DNA from: Entonaema liquescens
Taxonomy: Eukaryota > Ascomycota > Sordariomycetes > Xylariales > Xylariaceae
Direction: 5' to 3'
DNA: 64,000 nt
NCBI GenBank assembly: GCA_902805475.1
Contig: CADCSX010000002.1
Span: 2,294,001 to 2,358,000, forward strand
The notes beneath the pieces are model-generated. The model was given only the letters and a program-made list of their open reading frames with translations, was not told where the DNA came from and did no database searches. Each line of letters starts with the position of its first letter. The stretch's first letter is position 1. The position numbers and the translations under genes were made by a program. Of this stretch, positions 11,336 to 21,842 are shown in pieces.

Positions 11336-12550
11336 ATGGCCTTCACAACCCAAGACACTACTAAACTTTCTAACCCTATCCAAGATGCCTATAATTATCG
11401 ATCTGAGAACACTATCAGCGAGGCCTTACGAGAGAAGATTGCGTCTTCTCTTGGCTACGAACCCGCAGACTTCCGGGGTGATGCTGCCAGCGCCAATATT
11501 GGCGAGGGCTGCGGTAATCCACTTCTCATTGCCATATTGAAAGAGGTTAGCCCTTGTCGTGCTCATGCCTATGCCTACCTGCTCACCTAAACCGTTCTTC
11601 GTACTAGGGAGAAGTTGTTGTTGATCTCGGTAGTGGAGGCGGCTTCGATTGCTTCCTAGCAAGTAAGCAAGTAGGACCTACGGGGAAAGTAATCGGCTTC
11701 GATATGACCCAGGTAGTTAACTAATTCCATAACACTCTCCGTATCCTTAGTCTAGCCGAGTTGCCAACTCCTTTTACTTATTTCACATATAGAAAATGGT
11801 CGATCTCGCTCGAGCAAACGCTCAAAAGATGGATGCTACAAACGTGGAGTTCGTACGTGCCGAAATCGACACCCTGCCGCTACAAGATAACTCGGTAGAC
11901 TGCGTCATGAGTAATTGTGTACTCAATCTCGTGCCGGACGAGAAGAAACTGGCAGTCCTTGAAGAGATCCACCGAATCCTAAAGCCTTGCGGTCGGGTTG
12001 CAGTCAGCGATTTCCTAGCACTGAAGCCTCTTCCCACCGAGATGAAGAATGATCCTGCTCTCTTACCTGGCTGCGTGTCGGGAGCAACCGAAGTGTCGCG
12101 CATGAAGCAGTTGATGTATTTTACTGGTTTCGATGGTACGTAAATTGACACGTCTTCCGGATTAGTCACAAACTAAGTTGCATTTTAGATGTGCTGCTAG
12201 TAGATACCAAGAAAGACCTAAACCTCTATAAGGACGGCGAATCAGCCATATCCGTCACGCCTTGCTGTGTGGGAGGGTCTTGTGGCCCCGGACAGACACA
12301 GACAGGTAGAAAAGAGCTTGATTACAACCTCAACGAATGGATTTGTAGGTTGGCCCCCTTTTCTACGAATAACATATCTTCGAGACTAACCCACATGGAA
12401 GCATCTTTCCAGATCTACGGACATAAATGGTGCGGGAAGACGGAACAAAGCCCACCCAAAGTCGTCTCAGTTGCTGATCAAATACCGACAAAGACGAGTG
12501 GCGCCGTGCTTGGAAGTTGTTGCAATGCGAATGAGACCAAGTGCTGTTGA
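11336..12550 (+). CDS. arsM: Arsenite methyltransferase (ArsM/AS3MT type)
   Basis: Five exons: 11336-11545, 11608-11712, 11793-12135, 12189-12344 and 12402-12550; 320 aa. The enzyme transfers methyl groups from S-adenosylmethionine to trivalent arsenic. Motif I reads [16 protein letters not shown], followed by [16 protein letters not shown] and the acidic [13 protein letters not shown]. Three family cysteines are present: EGCGNP (about 59), SNCVLN (about 147) and GCVSGA (about 199), which in ArsM enzymes bind As(III). The C-terminal third is polar and Cys-rich, with PCCVGGSCG and a final [11 protein letters not shown] that might also bind metal. The last intron (12345-12401, 57 nt) has a good donor (GTAGGT) and branch (CTAAC) and restores [12 protein letters not shown], but it is a multiple of three without stops, so retention would add 19 residues. 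No arsenic pump gene is adjacent. Confidence 0.92.
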
Positions 12551-12948
12551 TTTAACGGTCCAAGGGTTATCAAGCATCTCAAAGCTAGATTGAATAATAT
12601 ATTGGATGGCGCAGCAAGTTGCAGGACCTCCGAGTTTTACAAACGGGAAAAGACGTGAAGCTTAGGTAACTTTATATTAATATCAACGGTACATACCTAG
12701 GTATTTAGGTACCTATTTATTCTGGTACGATGTAGAAGGTATTTTCAACTGTACCAAAGTATACCGTACATATACTGTATTTACATGTACCTACCTATGT
12801 ACCTCCCCTTTTTAAGTGGCTTGAGATACATTATATGCATTTCTACCGCGAAGTCGTGCAACTCCTAAGGTACAGTATTTCTTACATGAAATTCATGTAG
12901 ACTACCTCACCTTCAACCGCTATAACCATACGCTTTTCAATTCATAAG
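12551..12948. other. Intergenic spacer rich in CCTAGG/GGTACC palindromes
   Basis: About 400 bases between arsM and the bZIP gene. It holds TACCTAGGTATTTAGGTACC at 12694-12713 and CTACCTATGTACC near 12790, members of the dispersed family of short palindromes seen elsewhere in the window. No coding sequence. Confidence 0.6.
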
Positions 12949-13890
12949 ATGGGAGAAGAAAACCGAAATGCCGGGCAATCCAAGCCTTCATCTAATGTCG
13001 ACGCTGAGGTAAGTTGAGTAGCATAAAAAACCTACCTAGTCTGATAATTTCACACGTACGTGTGCGCATATACCTAAGAGGTGTGTGTATAGTATAAGAG
13101 TGTTAACAAACGGGGGCGCAAACAAAACAGCGCGCGCGTGTACGTCGCAACCAACGCAACTCGCGCGCCAGGAAGCAAGCCTACTTGCAGACCCTCGAGG
13201 CGCGGTGGAACGAGTGCGTGCGTCTCGGCGCCCGGGCTACCGCCGAGATGCAGAGTGAGGCCCGCAGGGTCCAGGACGAGAACCGGCTGCTTTGGGCCGT
13301 GCTGCGTGGCCAGGGTTTCGATGACGATGCCGTTCGCCGCGCGCTCGACGCCGCCAGGGAAGCCGAGCAGGTGGCCGCTGGCGGGGCACGTGAGACCCGA
13401 GACGGCCTAGGTGATGCAGATACTGTTGCTGCTGTCCCGCCGCTGGAGCTCGACGAGATGGCACCTGCGCCATGGTCGTTGTCGGCGCCGCCTTCAGCCG
13501 GTGAAGCCCAGGCTCTCGAGGGCCAAGGAGATGCATCCCAGTCCTTGGATTTGCACGATTGGTTGGTCGATCTTTGCAATATCAAGGACGCTTTTGGTAT
13601 CGAGGTCAACGTAGGTCGTAACATGATAACCTTTACCTAGCCTACCAGCTAGCTAGCCAGACCCTATTAGGCAAGGCAACTTTATATTAACTCGTTGACG
13701 TTATTAGTTCCACGACCAGGCGTTCCAGAATGGTTTCCATTACGCCGGCATGGTACCCGAAGAAGACCCCGCGCAGCTTATAGTCGACGACTCCCAGTAC
13801 GGCCTACCCGGCTTTCCTGTACACACAGCATATCCAGTGAGCGGTTCAAATACTGCAGCGGGTGGCCAATGGGTATTACCGGACCCTTAA
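12949..13890 (+). CDS. bZIP transcription factor
   Basis: Three exons, 12949-13008, 13131-13610 and 13708-13890, with introns of 122 and 97 nt; 240 aa. Exon 2 opens directly with the basic region, RVRRNQRNSRARKQAYL, in which Asn and the basic residue eight places later match the bZIP contact positions (the fungal NQRRSRARR pattern). It is followed by a heptad-like helix, LEARWNECVRL and VQDENRLLWAVL. This is not the Yap/AP-1 signature (NxxAQxxFR). The rest is acidic and Ala/Pro-rich, ending with a segment added by exon 3 (FHDQAFQNGFHYAG to QWVLPDP) that replaces a premature stop at 13640. Located in tandem 0.4 kb after arsM; a regulatory link to arsenic is only a guess from position. GC content of exon 2 is visibly higher than its surroundings. 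Confidence 0.85.
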
Positions 13891-14267
13891 GCTTGGACTT
13901 ATGCTCTTATGTAGTTGATTTTTAAACAAAGGCATGCCAGGTATACATTTATATCATTGGATCCGAGTTTCATAAGTCACCCTTTTCTAAACTACAATTA
14001 TACTACCGTAGATGACGACGCTCAATGTTGTTTCTGTTCAAATCTTATTAGTAACTACCGGACATCCTGAACCAATAAAAATTACGCTTATCTATAGATC
14101 TAGAGTGTCGTTTGACAAGAGAGATCCACCGCACCAGTCCCCAAACACTATTATGCTAACTAGTTAGCGCCGGCCGCAGTAGCCTGCTGTTATTTATGGA
14201 CCATCAATGCTCGAAAACGACCGACCAAAGGCCCAAGGCTGACTAGGGGATATACCAAATTTTCACG
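13891..14267. other. Intergenic spacer
   Basis: About 380 bases between the bZIP stop and the Pol III terminator of the tRNA gene. No gene recognised. Confidence 0.6.
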
Positions 14268-14277
14268 AAAAAAAAAA
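14268..14277 (-). terminator. RNA polymerase III terminator of tRNA-Arg
   Basis: A run of ten A on the plus strand is T10 on the transcribed sense, starting 7 bases after the tRNA 3' end, as expected for Pol III termination. Confidence 0.75.
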
Positions 14278-14283
14278 TAGTAG

Positions 14284-14366
14284 CGAGCTCAGCAGGGATC
14301 GAACCTGCAATCTTCAGAGGGCGGAGAGAACCGAAATCTGACGCCTTACCATTAGGCCATGAACCC
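14284..14366 (-). tRNA. tRNA-Arg (anticodon TCG) with a short intron
   Basis: On the minus strand the sequence folds as a cloverleaf. The acceptor GGGTTCA pairs with TGAGCTC (two G-U pairs). D stem is GCC/GGC with loop TAATGGTAA. The anticodon stem is TCAGA/TCTGA. The T arm is GCAGG-TTCGATC-CCTGC. Between the two halves of the anticodon stem there are 18 bases where 7 are expected, so an intron of about 11 nt sits after position 37; removing it gives loop TTTCGGC with anticodon TCG, reading CGA (Arg). CCA is not encoded, as usual in eukaryotes. A T10 terminator follows. Confidence 0.93.
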
Positions 14367-14551
14367 TATTGATGATGATTCAATTCTTTGGATAGTTGGC
14401 TCTATATATCCTTAGTAGCGCACGGATGTAAGGCTTTCTTCACCCTTAGACCTCACAATTCAAAAATAGGTGATATGAGAGGAACTAAGTGCACACGGCT
14501 TGAGGATAACATTTTCACTAGAATTCCTAGCGACATAATCCCTTTAGTCTT

Positions 14552-15677
14552 TCACCAAGCAAACTTCTCCTTGACTAGATCCTCAGATACTTTCCATAGC
14601 CTTTCAGCCCCTTCGCTCGAGGTTGAATACGAATTCGCCTTGTCGGAAATCTGGCAATCTATAAGGTAAACCCCGTGGTTCTCCTTATCACCTTTAGTCT
14701 CAGGAAGGCCTAACTTCGGATCCAACGCAGCGACAAGGCTCGTAGCCGACCCAGCTCCTAGCGTTTTGAAGTAAAAAATCCCCTCCTTCTCCCAGCCGCT
14801 GATCAAGTCCCTCGTGCTCTGCACAGCGTCTCTGGATATCTCCGTGTTGATTATCCCCGGATGCAGGGAGATACTCAGGATCCCGTACTTTTCGTATAGT
14901 CTCTTATTTAGCGCGATACTGAACAGTACGTTCGCTACTGCCCTGGTTGTAACCTTCGAGCGGTAAATACGCCCTCTCTTCCGCGTCTGCCCTTCCCCAT
15001 CGCCTGTGCATCTCGTAAGGAGGTTGTTCGTCCTCGGGGAGGTCTTTGCTTTTCTTTTCGAAGGTGAGGTCGCTCCACCGCATACGCGCAGATAATGGCG
15101 AAAGCGAAGAAACGTTGATGATCCGAGTCGCCCCTTTTGGGTTCCCTTCCGCCGCCTTGAGAAGTTTGGGCATAATCAAGCAGGTGAACAGAAAGTGCCC
15201 GACGTGGTTAGTGGCAAACTGGATCTCAAGCCCATCTTCGGTGATCGTGCGTTCGGGAATATTAGAGATGGCCGCACTGTTAATGATGATATCTATAGTA
15301 GGTACGTCGGTCCACGTGAGGAGTTCAGCGGCAGCCGCTCTAACAGTTCTCTGCGTGGAGAGATCAAGAATAAGAGAGCGATAGTCTACGTTGGGGAACT
15401 CGGCCTTGAGCTTGCCGATGCTCTCTTGGATCTTGGATGGAGTACGACTGGCGAGGATGATATGAGCGGGTGATTGAGAAGCCTATATATCGCGTTAGAA
15501 TATGTAAAGACGAGTGAAAGGTATCCATACGAAGGCTTGCGCAGTTGTGAAGCCAATACCAGCGACATTGACGCCCGTCACAAGTACGGTTTTCCCACGT
15601 ATCTCCCCAGCGAAAGCCTTGGCAACATCCAATGCTTCTGTGGTTTCATTAAATTCGGGGTGACTTGTAGCCGTCAT
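14552..15677 (-). pseudogene. Short-chain dehydrogenase/reductase with frameshift at the catalytic Lys
   Basis: Exon 1 is 15677-15531 and exon 2 starts at 15482 after a 48-nt intron. The N-terminus has the nucleotide-binding TVLVTGVNVAGIGFTTAQAF, then IILASRTP, the NSAA motif and the active-site strand INVSSLSPLS. The frame then reaches EGYNQ and breaks. The next family-like sequence, VANVLFSIALNKRLYEKYG to the stop at 14552, is in another frame. The switch at 14939-14942 looks like a two-base loss that removes the SK of YNQSK, so both the YxxxK Lys and the reading frame are gone. The rest (LHPGIINTEIS and about 115 more residues) is intact. Resembles retinol-dehydrogenase/WWOX-like SDRs. It is either a recent pseudogene or a consensus error. 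An in-frame ATG at 15734 is a possible earlier start. Confidence 0.75.
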
Positions 15678-16835
15678 TTTAACGTCGAGTCTGTACAGCA
15701 CGTTGAAGTCGCGTAAGTGTCGAATGTATTCCACAACGTTGATATGGTGTCAATTTATGTTGGTCGGTTAGAATTGATATTGGCAACGTCTTGGTTTGCA
15801 TTCACTTCCCATTTATACTGTTGGCTTTCGGCTTGCTGTAGTGCGTACCCGTAGTCTAAGCCAAGTTAAGGAAATCCTATAAGCTGACCCGTGCTCCCCG
15901 TTGACAATGGTTGTTTTGAAATCTTGTTGTTTAGACTGATCTTAACGGAGTTTATAACCACTATCTTCGGATACAACGTTGCGGGATAAGAAACGTTAGA
16001 ATGATACATAACCCGCGAACTCAGAGTTTATAAGCTCAATTAGCTATATTACCTTTGACTTACTTAACGAGATTGTATTCTTTTAACAATTCATATATAC
16101 GAGACTTGCAGAGCGCTAGGTAGATGTTGACTTGCATACACTTGATGGAGGTTTCGGAATTAGTGAGAATAACCCCGAGATGGTTGAGGCACCTACACCG
16201 GAGAATATAGGAGTAACAATAGCGTCATCACACGGATAAAAGAACAACCCGTGCAGTTTATGAGATGAGTAGGTACACTCCTAACGAAAGATTCGTCCAC
16301 CTTGACTACTTTGATAATTGTTTCATTCATTACTGCTGCCAGAAGGCAAGTAGTATGTATATACATACTTATGCAAGAACTGCTTCGATAAAGCAGCACT
16401 CAATAGATAGTACACCCTTTAACACCAAAAGTGAAGCTGTCGTCCGGGGATAACGCCCCGGGTATCCATACATTTCCAAATCAAACAGCCTTCCCGAATT
16501 TTTGTCCCTCAAAACGCCGGAATCTAAGTAACCCATTTTCCCATCTCAATCGGCGATATAGTTCGCCGTCCGTATTAACTTTATATCCCCGTAGTTAGGG
16601 TTCTTGTACACATCAACACCCGAAACGCAATGTTGCGACGACATGATGTTGATGATCCACCCCGTTTCAATCTGATCGACCCGCTCGCTCGAGACATCTC
16701 CTCCCCCTACCGACTAGTGTCCATTTGATGATAGATACTAGGGGCGGCACGAATGCCGAGGAGGGCATGTCCTTGTCTACCGCGTTGAGAACCAGCTGAA
16801 ACGCCGAGCTCAAGCACCCCAGAGGGCGATTAAAC
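15678..16835. other. Intergenic spacer
   Basis: About 1.15 kb without a supported gene. A 32-codon frame at 16630-16728 (plus) reads LIDPLARDISSPYRLVSI at its end and looks faintly protein-like. It could be a terminal exon, but I find no partner exon. Confidence 0.45.
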
Positions 16836-17111
16836 TTATGCCGACATTCGTCTGTGGAGAAAGACGGGGAATTCGAAGCCGTCTTCGAAGCTCAGCGCAT
16901 TCCTTCGGTGGTGCGAGGGAATGTGGTACATGTCGTAGGCGTTCTCATCTTCGTCTAGGGCTGACTCGCAATCGCTATCGCTGAACGCTGGGCTTCCAAT
17001 CTCGAATGAGAATGATTGAACTTCTTGGGAGATTGGGATCTTTTTGCTTGGCGCTGGGATAGCGATGGGCTTGGTTTGTGTGGTGGTGTAAGTGATGGTC
17101 TTTTGTTCCAT
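16836..17111 (-). CDS. Small acidic hypothetical protein
   Basis: A single uninterrupted frame of 91 aa starting at ATG 17111. The N-terminus is basic and Thr-rich (MEQKTITYTTTQTKP). The middle is acidic (SDSDCESALDEDENAYD) and the end is aromatic and basic (HHRRNALSFEDGFEFPVF). Composition and codon usage look like a real protein and not a random frame, but I recognise no family, no signal peptide and no membrane segment. The TA/TG microsatellite lies only about 25 bases upstream of the start codon, in what would be its 5' leader or promoter. It could also be the last exon of something larger, though no upstream exon was found. Confidence 0.45.
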   Translation of the reverse strand: MEQKTITYTTTQTKPIAIPAPSKKIPISQEVQSFSFEIGSPAFSDSDCESALDEDENAYDMYHIPSHHRRNALSFEDGFEFPVFLHRRMSA

Positions 17112-17134
17112 TTTTAAGAATTGGTTATATATGG

Positions 17135-17187
<53 letters not shown>
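17135..17187. repeat. Compound (TA)n(TG)n microsatellite
   Basis: About 13 TA units run directly into about 13 TG units. A short (GAT)n run follows at about 17219-17233. Confidence 0.95.
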
Positions 17188-19889
17188 ATGGTAATGTTTG
17201 ATAGGATCTTTAATAGTTGATGATGATGATGATGTTAGCTTGTTGGTAGATGTGCTGGATAGAACAACAAAAAAGTCTATCCATGATTAGATCGATCTGG
17301 TTATATATATCCAGATCGAGTGATCAAGATCCCCAGTTCATGCCGAGAGATGGTCTGAGAGAGTTAATTGACTAAACTATGGACACCGAGCCATTCTCGC
17401 GTCACAAGAAAACCACACATAGTTTCAGAGTCATTTTTTGATGCGTTCAGATGCTCCCGATGTGCATAATAATTTGAAAGTGGGTTCAAATGGTGTGTTT
17501 TTTTCAGCCAATGCGTTGAGCATCGTATGATCGGGACAAACCGGCCGCTGGGGAAGCACGACGAATTGCGAATTGGCATTGGCAAACAAAGCCGCGCACC
17601 GTTAACTTACATAATTTAACCGGCCGACTAATCATGTAAATCATCTGGGGAACCCTGGACTTTTCAGAGGCAATTGTCTAGACTCATCTGGCATGAGGCG
17701 ATTTCCGGTCATCCCCTAAATTGTCAACACTGAGTGAACCTGGCTTGTCTGCTGTCTCTAAAGCCAGCAATTGGCCAACCAGATCAATTAATGTAAGGGC
17801 TTAAATCTCTATCCAACTGCTTGACTAACTAGCCTACCTAAGTTACCTGTTTATCTATTTAACGTGAGACCTTAGTGTTATGTCTAAACTGTCAAGCATT
17901 TTAATAGGACTTTAGACTAATTCCGATCAGACAATCACCTAGTAATGGCGATACGACTCGATATACATATCTTGTGTTTTAGAAATAATATATGCAATTG
18001 TCTCTTTTAGTGTCTACTTAACTACCTAGGTATTCAACAATATATCAGTTACTTACGTACGTCGTCTCAAGTATGATACGAAGAACATACCATAACCATC
18101 TATCATATTGAAATAAGTATCTCAAATATCATATCCACTTCTTGGCACTCCACAGAAAACTCCATTCGCCTTCCCAATTTCTTACTAACCATTTCAACAG
18201 TCATATGAACAGAAAAAAAAAAAAAAAAAAAGCATCAAGTCCATAATATTGTAATCCCAACAAACCCACATTTCTGGACATAGCTGTCGTGTCCCATTCT
18301 AGGGCATTTCTTCTGGTTTTGAACGCGAATACGGTCTACTATGATGGATCCTACATCAGGTGGTGGTTGGGAATGTTCTGTTGTCCGAAATTTTTGCTTA
18401 TGCTCCGTCTGTTATTGGAACACCAACGACCAGGTGTGGCTTTGAATGGAATTAATTGATCATATGCATTTCATCACGTCGGACGTGGCTGCTACGGCCG
18501 CGGTAAACGCTGCATGGTATATTACAGTTACTCCGAAGGGTAGCACGAAAAGTCTAGATGCTGCAGAACTCGCCTGGTGGCTTCTGTTGCATTGATGTTT
18601 ACATCCCCGCCACTCGGATGTGCTGAGTGTTCCAATATGCAAGTGATACATCAAGTGCCTTCAAGGGGAACCGGCCTCCTGAAAATTGGTCTTCGTTCAC
18701 GTGATATCCGATAGACACATGTCAACCTAGGCAGTGAACTTAATCATTAATATAAATGCAACAGTTGATTGGATAAGACTTAGAACTACTGCAAGGCGGT
18801 GTTATTGGTAATCGTCCTTACACTTGGGTGAATGAGGTGGAAGCGTATCTCAATTGTCGTACCATTAGCCAAGTGTCTACTGTTGTATCCGGGTTATACA
18901 AGGGTGAAGTAGTATTCCGTAACTGATAACACAGCTTTAAACGTCAATGGGAATAGATGGAAGCAACCTTGGAACAAAGAGTGTTTAGCACCCGTGGTAA
19001 AGCAGAAACGTGGGTCATTCGATCGTGATTCAGGCTTATAATTAAGATATCGAATGATTATCTAGGAGGTAGATATTAGAGGTGAGTTGTGAATGGTCAA
19101 ATCCACTTTACTTCTTCTACGTCGTTAATTATTTTCATAGTAAGGCCATTAACCCTATTATCTAAACGTCCCATGATTATGATTACTATTCCCGAAACCA
19201 TGAAGGTATCATGAAATAAGTCGAGCAACATATGACTATAGATTATTTCTGCCGAAGCTCTTTTGGTGTACACAAGGTAAATACCCATCAGCACTAGTTC
19301 AAAGTGCTGAGCAAAAGGTTGAAAGGCCCTAGTTGACTATTCGAGATTGTAGCTCAAGGTATCCATCGAGCCTTCAACTCTCTATGGTTCTATCGCTTTA
19401 TAAACTTGTAAGGTAGCCTGTGGTATACATCATTTATGTACCCAGTAATCAGGAACTACGGAGCAGCACAATACTTATGCGTAACTTGAGCTGTACCGTA
19501 GCCACCAAATATTCTGTTTGGTTCTCCTCACCTTCAGAGATCTTACTCTAACTCATATCGTCGACTCCTTTATACAGACGCCAATAACCGAGATACCATA
19601 GTCTAGCTGTCCTTCCCGAGAGTATATATTCGTCAGATACTTTTATATCTATTTTATGCAATTAACAATTTTGCTTGAAGATAATCTGGATTTCAAGAAA
19701 GGCGTCATGCTCAATTTCACCTTATTCGTGCACGTAAGTATCTAGGTAGCACCGCATATATTTCTCCGGCGGATATAACTCCAAACAAGACGCGGGGGCT
19801 CGTAGATTAATCATCCCAACCGACACAATGAATCAATTAGAAGGAAACTATATTTACCATCACACAAAATCCATCCAAAAACCGTACAC
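17188..19889. other. Gene-free stretch of 2.7 kb
   Basis: No frame longer than about 75 codons looks protein-like. There is a 19-base A run at 18213-18231 and a TACCTAGGTA palindrome at 18023-18032. No transposase, terminal repeat or RNA gene was recognised. The right end must hold the amidase promoter. Confidence 0.55.
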
Positions 19890-21458
19890 ATGCTCGAGGT
19901 CCGTGAGATTACAATTCAAAAAGCGCAGGATGGGTTTAAGAACGGCGAGTTTACCGCCAGGGAGCTCACCAGCACATTCCTCGACCGTATCGCGAAGTGG
20001 GATAAAGACGGTCCTCGGATTAATTCAACCATGGCTTTATCGGTTACAGCATTGGAAGAGGCGGAAGCCCTTGATAACTACTTCAAAGAGAATGGAAAAT
20101 TGAAAGGGAAGCTTCACGGGATTCCGGTTCTAGTGAAAGATCAAGTATGGGCACCCTCTAGAGGCCGAGAGATATCGCGCTGATTAGGACATCCCTAGGC
20201 GGACACAAAGGGAATGGTCACCACATATGGCTCGGCCGTAGCAAAAGGTAACATCCCCGACGAGGACGCATTTGTAGTAACAAAGTTGAAGGAAGCTGGT
20301 GCGGTGGTTCTGGGCAAAACTACGCTCGCAGAATGGGCTACAGTCTGGTTTAGCGCGAATGGCGCGACAGATTATGAGTTTACCAAGAACCCTTATAGCC
20401 TGGATCATGATGTGGGGGCGTCTTCCGGAGGCTCTGGTGCTGCCGTGGCCGCAAACTTCACCATTTTAGCTGTAGGAGAAGACACAGGCGGCTCTATCAG
20501 GGTTCCATCATCTTTCTGCAATATTGTCGGTCTTCGTCCAACCCCTGGCCTCATATCGCGGACGGGTTTCTGTCCCTTGATAAAAACACAAGATACGCCG
20601 GGTCCGATGGCACGAACGGTTACTGATTGCGCGCTTATGCTAGACTGCATGGTGGGTTTCGACCCTAGAGACGAGTTCACAGGCTTCGCGGCGACTGCAG
20701 CCGCCCTCGGTCTACCGATAGGCGGGAGTTATGCTGCTTTCCTTGAAGATGGAGTGGGTAAGATTAAGAAGGCGAAGATAGGGGTGGTAAGACAGAAGTT
20801 TGGTCCAGACTCTGACCCGTATTGCAAAGCGGTCAATACAGTGGTCTCGGCGGCAATTGACAAACTTCGAAGCAATGGCACCACCTTCGTTGATATACAT
20901 ATCGAGAACCTCGACCACTACATGAGTTTCCCGCTAACATATCTCCAACGATCGCGCAGTGATATCAACAGCTTTCTAGCAACGAAGCCCCATCTTCCAC
21001 AGGACATTGCAGATATCCTTCCAGAAAAGACGGATGTTCCTTACATGAGTACATTATGCGCCGTAGCACATGGCCCAAAAGATCCCAGGGACGATCCGAC
21101 TTACCTCGACCGGATTCTGCAACGGGATGAATTCAAACGTAGGGTCGACTGTCTTATTGCATCGCTCGGCCTTGATGCACTCACCTTGCCGGATGTCCGA
21201 GTCCCTCCCCCACGATTCGAAGATGCCATAGAGGGCAGATTCATGAAGAACGGAGAGGAAGATTTCCCAACCAACACATATCTTGCCAGCGTAACACGCC
21301 ATCCCGCCATCTCAGTACCAGCTGGGTTCACCGAAGATGGACTACCGATTGGTATGGAGTTAATCGGTTTGGAGTATCAGGAACAGAACCTGCTCGAATT
21401 GGCTTACGGGATAGAGACGATAATTGGAGGAAGGAAAGCACCGCCGGCGCCCTTTTAG
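19890..21458 (+). CDS. Amidase signature family amidohydrolase
   Basis: Two exons, 19890-20144 and 20199-21458, around a 54-nt intron (GTATGG donor, CCCTAG acceptor), give 504 aa. Splicing yields VLVKDQADTKGMVTTYGS, a conserved block of the family. The Ser-cisSer-Lys triad is complete: Lys83 in VLVKDQ, Ser160 in GASSGGSGAA and Ser184 in GEDTGGSIRVPSS, with spacings like those of characterised members. Amidases of this type hydrolyse carboxamides to acid plus ammonia; substrate range cannot be read from sequence. There is no signal peptide, so it is probably cytosolic. It is convergent with the FAD monooxygenase downstream. An ATG at 19828 opens an out-of-frame 91-codon frame that overlaps this start. 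Confidence 0.93.
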
Positions 21459-21842
21459 CCATCAATATTGACCTAAGGGCCTTGACAAATTCCATCTTAT
21501 AAGATACCAGCTCTCTAAAACCCGTTCTCTCTAGATGGGTAAGCAGGCACCTCCTTAGAACTTGTTATAAGTAGGGTTGCGCCATTCCTTTACGTGCTTC
21601 GTGAGGTTAGATATTTTAGACGTAGTGAAATAATACTAGTTGATGATGGAAATGATGGAAGATGTGATGGGACAATACGTGAACGGGATATAATATCCCC
21701 CGCAATCTCATTTTGGAATGTCTTAGCTGTGGATTTCGGGTCACTGCTTAACACGCGCGTGCCATTTACAAACTCTCATTCAGGATGCATTTATGCTATT
21801 TTATCTTCGTCTATGCATACAGCCTTAGAGCGAGGAGCGCCA
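21459..21842. other. Short spacer between convergent genes
   Basis: About 380 bases between the amidase stop and the FAD monooxygenase stop. Nothing recognised. Confidence 0.6.

Noticed and set aside
13181..13624. 147-codon minus-strand frame
   Set aside because: A shadow of GC-rich bZIP exon 2.
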